Below the pieces are notes generated by a model. The model was given only the letters and a program-made list of their open reading frames with translations. It did no database searches and was not told where the DNA came from. A stretch of DNA of 64,000 bases from Elymus sibiricus (Eukaryota > Streptophyta > Magnoliopsida > Poales > Poaceae), in assembly GCA_039707655.1 (NCBI GenBank), contig CM077666.1, forward strand, positions 286,367,166 through 286,431,165, given 5' to 3'. Positions 54,826 to 64,000 of the stretch are shown one piece after another. The position numbers were made by a program, and so were the translations under genes. The first letter of the stretch is position 1. Each line of letters opens with the position of its first letter.

Positions 54826-57800
54826 TGTAACATCCCCAAGTATTAAGCTACAGTGATCACCTCTTAATCATGCCAAGTGATTTTGATTTACAATGCTTAA
54901 TCACATTAGAATCATATCTCATTTCAAATTCCAATTCAAATTGAGAATTCAAATTTAATGTGAATTTAAAAGTTGTTCAAATCCAGGAACTAAATAGTTC
55001 ATAATATTGTAAATATTCCCAAAGCAATTATAAAAATAAAATCAACATTAATTGAATTATTTAAATGACTCTATCATCCAAAAACAGTGTCAAAACAGCA
55101 GTGTTTAATCCATTTCAATTAATCCACAATTCAAATGAAATCATTTAGCCTTCAAACCTTTTTTTTGGCAGTGCTAGTTATTGCAAAGTATTTATGTGGC
55201 ATAACTCCCTATTTTACAAAAGTCAAATTGGGGCCAAACATTTTGCAAAACAGAAAAGCAAAAACCAAAACAGAAAAGAAAAAGGAAAAGAACAACGGGC
55301 TACTGTGCACTTGGGCTTCCAGTGCACAGTGCAAATCGGCCCGGCCCAGCGAGGCCTTCTCCTTCCTCTCGCCAAGCCGAAGCCATGGCGCTGGCCGACG
55401 CGCGCGCAACCGTCCACGCGCGGATGCAGCCACTGTCGACCATCTGACGGTGTCCCGCGGGGATAAGGACTGCCCCGAGCCCCCTGGCGAGCCCTAGCTA
55501 CCCTATCCCCTCTCCCTCGCTCGTCCACGAGCTCACCGAGCGCCGTCGTTGTCAGGCACCGCTCGATCCCGCGGCCACCGCCACCGCATCGCCTCGCCGC
55601 CGTGCCAGATCGGATCGCCGTCGTCCGCTACCCCATCTGCGCCGAGCCATTGGAGCCGGGAGCCACTGCCTCGAGCGCGGCGACCTCTTCTTCCTCCTCG
55701 GCTTCGACGAACTCCGGCGACCAATCCGGCGCCGTCGAGCCCTCCCCGAGCTCGCTGCCACCCCCTACGATCCCGCAGTGAGCAGCCGCACCGGATCCCC
55801 TCCTTCCTTCCCTTCTTCCCGCGTCGTAGACGCCAATTCCTCCATGGCCGTACCTGTCGCCGCTCGCACTCATCGCCGGCGAGTCTCCGGTGACCATTTG
55901 GTCACGGGCTCGTGCCCGTTGAGCTCGCCACGTCGCGTAGGCTCTCCCTAGCCACCCCGTTTGCTCGTTAGCGCGCTGCAACGCCGAAACCGAGCACCGC
56001 CCGAGAACGCCGCCGCCCGACGTCGTCGCTGGCGCCAACTCCGGCCACCTCAGCTGCTACGACCACCCCCATTCGATGCGCGGCAGAGTGCGTGTTCGAA
56101 AGAGCCCGGCCGCGCGCGATTTGGTGCACCAAAGCGCAATCCCGAGCTCGCGGGAGTTCGGCCGCCGCGGGAGAGCTCGCCGGAGCGCTCCGGTGGCCAG
56201 CGCCGACGTGGCCACCTGGGGCCCACCCCCAGTGACACTGCCCGTGGGCCCTATGGGTCCCGTTGTCAGGGTTGACTGGGTCAACCCGCTGACTGGGCTG
56301 GCCCAGCCACTGACATGTGGGCCCGCACTGCTTAAACATGTTTATAGATAAATAAAATGCTAATTATTCCGTTAATTAAATTAATTAACTAATCAGTCAC
56401 TGACTAATGGGGCCCACCCCCTAATTAATCTGTATTTAGTTTAAGTAATCCTTAATTATCTACTGTGTCACTGACCAGTGGGACCCACTGGTCAGGTTTG
56501 ACTCTGGTCAGCCGGTTTGACGGATGACGTCACTATGACGTCATGCTGACGTCGCATAATACTGTTTTGGATAATTCGAATTTAAATAATTAAAATAATT
56601 CCAGAAATTCAATAAAACTTTGAAAAATCATATAAAATAATTTGTAACTCAGATGAAAATAATTTATATATGAAAAATGATCAGAAAAATATGACAAATC
56701 CGAATATCCTAACCACATGCCTGCCACACCCCTCTAACATGATGAACATGGAACTTTCCCACCGATTCATCTGTCCGATAATTGCCCGGAGCTGGTAAAA
56801 CACCTCCAGATGTTTCCCGCTCGGACTAACTTGCGTAGTACTGCATTAGGGCACCCCTCGAACAGCCTACTGCCATGCCATGCATTTGCAATTGCTTCTG
56901 TTGCTTGTATTTATTGTTTCTTCCCCCCTCTTCTCTTCGGTAAACCCCGAGACCGACGCTGCCCCAGTGATCGACTACGTCTGCGATGACCCTTCCTCCT
57001 TTTCAGCATAGCTTCCAAGCAAGCAAAACCCCCTTGATCATTCCTATATCGCCTATTCCTTCTCCCTCATGCTTGCATTAGATTTTGCTACTGTAATTGC
57101 TTGCTCCTATTCTGATGCATAGTCTGTTTTTGTAACCTGCTGTTGTTACTTTACATGTCATCCTAAACTGCTTAGAATAGGTTGGTTAGTGATCCATCAG
57201 TGACCCCTCACCCTTGTCCCTGTTGCCCCGCTTTGTTACCGGTGCCCCGATCAATGTGATCGATGTACAGAGACCGACACAGCACCGCACACCCCCTTAG
57301 TTGTACGACTCTGCAGAGCTACTATCAAGTGCCGAGGGTGATACCTCGTACTGCACTCCTGATGATATCTCTGTAGTATAGCACATCGATGGTAATTGCA
57401 GAGGGTGATTCCTCGCTTTCCCCCTTCCCGATGATGACTCTGTCGTGCAACCCCTCAAGTGTGGACCATCGAGGGTGATTCCTCCTGGTTCTCCTTGACG
57501 GATTACATCGAGTAGGAATCCAGCGAGGGTGATTCCTCGGATTCCCTCTTGATGATATGAACACACAGTTACTTTGGCTTTACTACAGATAACGGTTAAA
57601 GTCGGGTAGGCCCCGAGGGGTACCCGCGAGATAATTATGAGGCGCGGCCGGGCAGGCAGAGACCGCCCTAGAGAGGGATGGGCCTGGCCCTTGTTGCACT
57701 TCCTCGAGACGGGACGACAGGAGTACTGATCGTCACCGCGAGCTCCTAATAACTCGCTAACGGATTTGGGTATTTGATCTGAGTTGGCCACTGGCCTATA

Positions 57801-58940
57801 AGCACTACCACCACGCGGGATAATGGTTTATGGGGCCCTCGGCGCCGTATGTATCAGCCAAAAGCTCTGTCAGACGTCCAGTTCAGCATTGTGGCATGGT
57901 CGGATCATGCCGTTGGCGCTCGTATCCACCGTCCTCACAACGACCCGGAGTGCAAAGGGCGATGGGCCCAAGACCCCTGAGCACTTAGGATGTAGATCGG
58001 CGCGGACCTCTCTGCTGAGCCTAGGTAGGACTACGGTGTGTCGATCAGCTGAGGCCAGGCATGACCCGCAAAAGTGTGTCCGGCCAGAGTTAATCGAGCG
58101 TGTTGGGTAACAGTAGTGCACCCCTGCAGGGAAGTTATCTATTCGAATAGCCGTGTCCACGGTAACAGGACGCTCAGTGTTGTATCCCGATCTACTACAA
58201 CTTGAACTGGATACATGTTAATTAAATGTTAGCTCCGGGATCGCTTTCTCGCAGGGAGTCGAGGAAGGATCTCTAGGCTTTGCTACTACATGCTTATTAC
58301 TTTATGTTATGCTCCTAATCTGCACTCTTCTAATGCTGCAAGACGCTGAAGATGCTAGTCTTCGATAGGCTAGGCTTCCCCCCTCCGTTCCGGCATTTCT
58401 GCAGTTTAGTCCAAAGATATAGCCCCATTCCCTTGATACTGATGCATACTTAGTATAGTTCTGATGTCAGTCTTGCGAGTACTTTGGATGAGTACTCACG
58501 GTTGCTTTGCTACCTCTTTTCCCCATACCCGATTGCTACGACCAGATGGCGGAGTCCAGGAGTCAGCTGCTCCCGCCGACGGCTGCTACTACACTTCCAG
58601 TGGAGCCTACTACTACGTGGAGACCGACGACCAGGAGTAGATTCGGAGGCTCCCAGGCAGGAGGCCTGCGCCTTTTCGATCAGTGTCGTTGTAATGCTAG
58701 CCTTCTTAAGGAAAACTTGTTTAACTTTGTGTCTGTACTCAGATACTGCTGTTGCTTCCGCTAACGCTTGTGCTCAAGCTTATGTATTCGAGCCCTCGAG
58801 GCCCCTGGCTTGTAATATAAAGCTTGTATGACTTTTATTAGTGTTTAGAGTAGTGTTGTGATATCTTCAAGTGAGTCCCTAGGCTTGATCGTGTGCATTT
58901 GCGTGTATGATTAGTGCACGGTCGGGCCGGGGGCGTCACA
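54826..58940 (+). mobile_element. Complete 4115-bp solo LTR
   Basis: Begins TGTAACATCCCCAAG and ends GGGGGCGTCACA, with perfect 5-bp TSDs and no internal region on either side. It is therefore a solo LTR left by LTR-LTR recombination. Same family as 1-4062, in opposite orientation. It has an AT-rich first part with AATTCAAAT runs, a GC-rich segment at 55290-56330 and four GAGG-N6-CCTC modules. ORFs in the GC-rich part (for example 55549-55893) are not shared with the sister LTR as coding sequence. Confidence 0.92.
57333..57540 (+). repeat. Four CGAGGGTGATTCCTC modules in the solo LTR
   Basis: Copies begin at 57333, 57401, 57470 and 57524, matching the four on the opposite strand at 1298-1495. 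Confidence 0.8.
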
Positions 58941-58945
58941 CTCTC
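58941..58945. repeat. TSD of the solo LTR, right copy
   Basis: CTCTC, identical to 54821-54825. Confidence 0.85.
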
Positions 58946-59529
58946 TTATGGTGTAAATATTGAGAAATGATGAAGTAATTGATATCAACATAATAATATC
59001 CATGAATACAAGAACATAATCATTAAATTTTCAAAATATACGATGCTCAAAGAATGTTATCCCTACTCATTGAATTATGTAAGCATGGCATGACTCCGCC
59101 TTCACCGCATAAATATAAATCATGAGCACCCCGGTGTCAAACCAGGCAATTGTATCATACTTTTAATGCGCTTCAGCATTTTCAACTCCACTCAATACAT
59201 GAGCGTGAGACATGGACATTAGCACTATAGGTGGAATAGAATGCGGTGTAAAGGTATATAGGAGAAGTCAAAAAGGAAGAAAGGCTTGCATCAACTCGGC
59301 GGATCAATAGGCAATGGAGAAGCCCATCCATCGATATCAATGCGAGGAGTAGGGATTGCAATGCAATGGATGCACTAAGAGCTATAAGTGTATGAAATCT
59401 CAATGGAAACTAAGTGGGTCTGCATCCAACTTGCTTGCTCATGAAGACCTCGGGCATTTGAGGAAGCCCATCATCGGAATATACAAGCCAAGTTCTATAA
59501 TAAAAATTCCCACTAGTATATGAAAGTGA

Positions 59530-61693
59530 TGAAGGGGAACGCAGTAGAAAACAAAAAAAAATCCGACCTACGCACCAGCCCAGGACCACTATGGAGACTG
59601 CATACAAGGTTTGATCACTTTCGTTACCGACTCGTAGCGCAGCGGAAGTAGAGTCGATGACGAACGGTGGTGCAGATCCCCGCAGCTAGGATTTTACAAC
59701 CTCCCAACCGCGAGGATGTATACCCTCATCTGCCCCGCGGACAGCCCTCCAGGAGGCGGTCACATAGTCCCCCGGACGGTGTCGCGGACAGCCCTTCGGG
59801 AGGACCTCCGAAACTCGGACTGTCACTCGGACAGCCCTTCGGGAGGACCTCCAAAACTCGGACGGTCACACGGACAGCCCTTCGGGAGGCACTCTCGAAC
59901 TAAGACCGAAACTACGATCTCTCTACAGAGTTGCACACATACGGTGTCATCTATCCGGCAGGGCTTCGCCGTCCAGAACTAGTTCCTGCCGGAACCCAGA
60001 CAGCCTTTCGGCTCTACGAAACTATTTCGCTGGGAGGGAGAGAAGAATGCCAGATCATGCATGGCTATGTGTATGAGAGCAAGAGTGTGTCTTATGGCAG
60101 CCCACACACCTCCTATTTATAGGAAACCCAAGGGGTAGGGTGGTTTTACAAGAAGACCCAAAACCCACATGGAAAGGAGTCCTTCCCAAGGACCTAAAAG
60201 GTGAAACCAAGGAACAAGGGGGACTCCATGAAGGAGTCCACCATGTGGCCGGCCACACCCTCATGTGGGGCCCCAAAATTGGCCCCTATCCATCCATGTC
60301 ATCCCCAAGATCTTTTGGAGCAAAGCCCCAAAAGGCGGCTTTCCAAAAATATCCCAAAAAGCACTTTGACTATTCACGACGACATTTTTCAGCGTCTGAT
60401 CGAACTGAAAATATTCATGTGGGCTTAGAACAATTCTAGTACCCACCAAAATAATTTTCAACGCGAGCCGGAACAATTCCGGTTTAGTGATTTCATCTGC
60501 GAAAAGCATCTGAAGCGGTTTCGGCAGCTCCGGAACATTTCCGGTTTTCATCCCGGAAAATTCCAGAAAGTTTCCAGAATGATTCTGGCACCCTCCAAGG
60601 ATTTTCAGGCATGTGCCAAAACCAATTTGACTTTATGGTATCCTTTGAAACAACTTTTCAGTTTCACCGGAACTCATCCGGTGACCTCTCTGCGGAACTT
60701 TTCCGCTGTCCGAAACTTTTCCGGCGTCCGAAACTTTTTCGGTGATTTTCTCTCAGACTCCCTGTCTAGTATTCAGCAGATAGATGACCCTTAAGCGTGT
60801 GACCCTATAGGTTCGGTGAAGCATAGACATGACCCGGAACCCCTTCCGATCAATGATCAACATCGGAGCCGTGGACACCCATATCGATCCCTATACCCAC
60901 ACGAATAAATATTCGAGTGAACCTCCAGTTGCCGTGAGCTATTCCTGTTGCTTCGCGATATGTTACAATTACCCGAGGTGAGAAACATCGGCATCCTAGT
61001 GGATCAACACTTGTCCACAATGCCAGTTACCTCGTTGTCGGTATTGTTCTCTTTTCTCGTTCCCGTGTTCCGGCATCCCTGTGATCAAATCACCCTGTGT
61101 CTGGCCAGACGATGATGGATACCGTAACACCGAGAGGGCCCAGAGATATCTCTCCATCGTCGGAGGAGCAAATCCCAATCTTGAGCTATCAAGTCCCTTG
61201 ACATACTTTTCCATGAACCCGTAAGCCGCCGTAATAGCCACCCATTTACGGATGACGTTTAACAAACCCCAAAGTTCATGAAGCAAGCATGAAGAAACTC
61301 GACACTCTCATGGTCTAAGGAATTATGCAAACATTAACTTCTCTGTGTTATTAACCATAAACTTATGACGAATGTATCTCATAGCATAACATCAATCGGG
61401 TCGATTCAACACAAGTGTTCTACCAACAATTGTGCCCTCAAAATTGCCGGCATAGCCATGCCCATGATCAGGAAAACAGGATCATCATGCAATACTTGAG
61501 CCAGTCATAGAGGCTTGACTAGGAATACATTTTACCGTTTATTATCCCACACGTGCATATGAGTCTTCCTCCGAGCCTCGTGGTTATTGTAGACTCGAGA
61601 ACCATAGCAGTTATAGCATGGAACATAAACCTAATTATGAACAGGGAGATAATCAATAACATTTATTATTGCCTCTAGGGCATATCTCCTACA
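59530..61693 (-). mobile_element. 3' LTR of a minus-strand copia element
   Basis: On the minus strand it starts TGTAGGAGATATGCCCTAG at 61693 and ends TTTTCTACTGCGTTCCCCTTCA at 59530 (2164 bp). The sequence just before it on that strand, CTAGTTCAAGTGGGAGTC, is the purine tract typical of Angela/BARE-type elements, so the internal region lies at 61694 and above. It is inserted into the Athila-like element; the other TSD is outside the window. Confidence 0.88.
59785..59905. repeat. 43-bp tandem repeats in the copia LTR
   Basis: CGGACAGCCCTTCGGGAGG starts at 59785, 59828 and 59871, an exact 43-bp period, with a more diverged unit near 59738 (CGGACAGCCCTCCAGGAGG). The sister LTR at 48321-52176 lacks the array. 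Confidence 0.88.
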
Positions 61694-64000
61694 GACTCCC
61701 ACTTGAACTAGAGTCAATAATCTAGTCAATGCTAATGCACTTTACACCTATGGCATACTGGTGTAAAATATGATTCGCATGTGGTATAGCCTGATGTCCA
61801 ACGGATCTGACGACTTCAGCTCTGTGTGTAACTTTGCATATCCTTGCGTTTTCACGCTTTCACAAAATTCATATTTTGTCTGGACTTGGCCTTGCATATG
61901 TGTGAATCATTGGTCGAAACCTGATTCCTCAGACTGAGCTATGGAGCAACTATCTGCAATAGTGTCCCATAGACCAAAGTCATCTTGGAACCATACTAAG
62001 TTCATGAATGAACTATATGATTCAACAACTTCTTTGTCGCTTCTTAAGCATCAACATACTTAGCCTTTGTTATAGAATTCGCCACAGTATCTTGTTTGGA
62101 ACAATTTCCAACTACCGTGCCACCATATTGTGTATCACACAAAACCCTCAATTTAAATCGAAAATCGCATGGAGCATTGATGAAGACTGTATCGATGTAA
62201 TCACTTACAACAAGCACTTCATAATCTCTACTTGCGAGAAAACATGTCATCAGCACTACTCTTAGCACTTAATGACATTTTTCACTGTTGTCCCATGATC
62301 AGTACTTTGATCACTATGGTATCTATACTCGCAACAACTTTGGAGTATTGGACATATCTGTTTGTTTTTACATACCATGGAATACATGATTAATCCAAAC
62401 ATAAGAGTGTGTGGAATCTCCATCATGTATTTTACTCATCAGTGTTTTGGGACACCGAGTCTTGCAAAAACTCTTTCCATGTGACTTCGGCAAGAATCAC
62501 TCCTTGGCATTTTTAAATGCTAAAAGGTTTTAGCATCTTGTCAATATGTATTCATTGCTTAGCCCCATTAGGTAAATCTATCTCCATAGATCATCATGCC
62601 TAATATTGAGGCTATTTAGCCTAAGCACTTCATTGAAAAACTATTTTCAAATGAAGTCCTAATTCGTGTCAAGAAATTTATTTCCAATTAACAATGTGTC
62701 AAGTACACAAGGTTTTTAGAAATATTATTATGCTCCCACTTACTTTCTTGAATCACAAGCATCTTCGATACCCATTTGATGAAGTCAAACCCCTTTGACC
62801 ATTCCATCAAAAACGAAGATTCCAACTCCACTTTGCTCTCTTCTGTCCATCGCTGGAACTCTGAAGTTTGCATACTTACTAGCATCCTCTGGATCGACAA
62901 ATTACTTTGGACTGTATCACATACAAGTCCTAGGTTTCATTTTCATCAGATGGAAATCCCTTTGTCATCCATGTTTCATATCTCATGATTGAAATATGTA
63001 TTAATTGCTAGTTCAACCCGAACCGACTTTAAGCATCGCTACGGTGAAACAATCTCATCGTAGTCAACTCCTTGAACTTGTTATTGCAACAAGTCGAGCT
63101 TTATGGATAAAACATTTTTTTCCGTATCAGTTTTTAGTTCCATAAATATTCGTTAGACTCTAAGTCTTCCGAAAGGTGTATCAAGATTTTAATCTTGAAT
63201 CACATATATGGAAACTATCTCAGATTGTATTGGCATTTAGCCAATTCCGGAGTCAGGGCCCATCAACGCTTCCTTGTGTATTGTAGGTATACTGTTGTCT
63301 AACAACAATATCTCGTTTGCGCACTTGATAGGTTTGCACGAGCTTTGCCTACGTGGTTCAGCTGCAAGTTCGACCGAAGTCCATACATTTTATTGTAGAG
63401 ACTTCCGTATCAGTCGCAGTAGGAAACTCCGGAATCACTTCCAAGGTTTCTTTCCTTTGATCTGATGACGAAGATACTGTTTATCTCGTCGAGTTGCACT
63501 GTCCTCCCACTCACCTTTTTGAAAGAACTATTCTCTTTAAAAGCATACCGTTTTGCGGCAAAACCCTTTGCCTCGGTATAGTGGTGGGGGAATACCCAAT
63601 GACTTGGGATAACCTTACAAAGTAGCACTTGTCTGATTTGGAATAGGTTTGTAACCTTTTACACAAGCCCCATATTCCAAATGTTAAGAAAAGATATAAC
63701 ATGGTTGGGCGTACCACACCATGGCGTTATTTCAACAGACCTGATGGAGCTCTTTTCAGTGTAAAAGCCGCAGTCTCTAAAGCATCACTCTATAAAAGGG
63801 GTAATGGCAAATTTATTTATGTCATCTTTGATCTTACCATGTCATAAATGGTTCGATTACATCTTCACGGATTTTCCACTTGCAACGGTGTTCCGGGAGG
63901 TGCAAGTTACGAAACCCCTTTCACAACTCATCAGACATTCGCTAAACTTGTAACTCAAATATTCCTTTCTGCAATCAAATTGCAGAAACATAATTTTCTT
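61694..64000 (-). pseudogene. Decayed copia pol, running off the window
   Basis: Only fragments read as protein. Near 63750-63410, in two frames, KRLQTYSKSDKCYFV and KKVSGRTVQLDEI match the end of copia integrase. Near 62268-62044, LCDTQYGGTVVGNCSKQDTV matches the RNase H block usually read as WKSSKQDTVADSTTEAEY. The RT between them is too broken to delimit. Order and orientation agree with the 3' LTR at 59530-61693. Confidence 0.7.

Larger units (their letters stand above)
54724..59529 (-). mobile_element. 3' untranslated internal part of the Athila-like element
   Basis: Non-coding sequence at 54724-54825 and 58946-59529, separated by the solo LTR. It includes CTCGAGGACGAGCAGGAATT just before the purine tract on the minus strand, a common feature of these elements. 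The copia at 59530 cuts it on the right. Confidence 0.75.

Noticed and set aside
1..58940. The giant LTRs at 1-4062 and 54826-58940 as the two ends of one element
   Set aside because: They are in opposite orientation, and the second has its own perfect TSD (CTCTC) with no internal region attached.
48321..61693. The two Angela-like LTRs as a single element's ends
   Set aside because: They are in opposite orientation; a primer site follows the first and a polypurine tract precedes the second on the other strand, so they are separate insertions.
1..64000. CRISPR arrays, tRNA or rRNA genes, bacterial operons
   Set aside because: The window is plant nuclear DNA; none of the short repeats has array structure with spacers, and no cloverleaf or rRNA core sequence was recognised by eye.

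Overview
The window is nuclear DNA from a grass, most likely a Triticeae species (wheat, Aegilops, rye or barley group). Three things point there: a nuclear chloroplast-division gene with plant-type introns; copia LTRs opening with the Angela/BARE/TAR-like signature 'GGAAATATGCCCTAGAGGCAATAATA' (in pieces), and an Athila-like LTR starting TGATACGTCTCCAACG; and deep nesting of transposable elements. No tool was run. Family names are pattern recognition, while coordinates of LTR ends, target-site duplications (TSDs) and splice sites were read directly from the sequence.

Two apparently intact host genes are present, both on the minus strand. (1) FTSZ2, 6010-10189, seven coding exons, 465 aa, encodes the stromal tubulin homologue that forms the plastid division ring. 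(2) An alpha/beta-hydrolase gene, 31241-47199, five exons, 358 aa, with a complete Ser-Asp-His triad. Its first intron is about 14.6 kb because it holds a near-complete L1-type LINE (33780-46378, perfect 15-bp TSD), which itself holds an Ale/Retrofit-like Ty1-copia element (38696-43819, perfect 5-bp TSD).

Layout. 1-4062: partial giant LTR on the minus strand. 4063-5990: TTGCAA-rich tract, a 390-bp fold-back MULE-type MITE with a perfect 9-bp TSD, and an unidentified GC-rich ORF. 6010-10740: FTSZ2 and its upstream region. 11.1-12.6 kb: decayed gypsy LTR pieces. 12664-28404: a 3'-terminal relic of a plus-strand Tat-lineage gypsy element whose LTR is split by a second, complete Tat element on the minus strand (14733-27908, 529-bp LTRs differing at 12 positions). 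28405-30985: truncated LINE. 31241-47346: the hydrolase gene with its nested intron. 47440-48320: another LINE relic. 48321-53156: 5' part of a copia element whose LTR has an unclassified insertion of about 2 kb. 53157-59529: 3' LTR and internal part of an Athila-like gypsy element, interrupted by a 4115-bp solo LTR (54826-58940, perfect TSD CTCTC) of the same family as 1-4062. 59530-64000: 3' LTR and decayed pol of a minus-strand copia element running off the window.

The most unusual items are: the antisense, spliced five-coding-exon accessory gene carried by the Tat elements (intact splice sites, three stops, no frameshift; exon 1 and its donor also preserved in the opposite-strand relic); the LINE-in-intron and copia-in-LINE nest inside an apparently functional gene; the copia element with non-canonical TA...CA LTR ends; the ORF1/ORF2 ATGA overlap in the LINE; and the palindromic GAGG-N6-CCTC module repeated four times in both giant LTRs.
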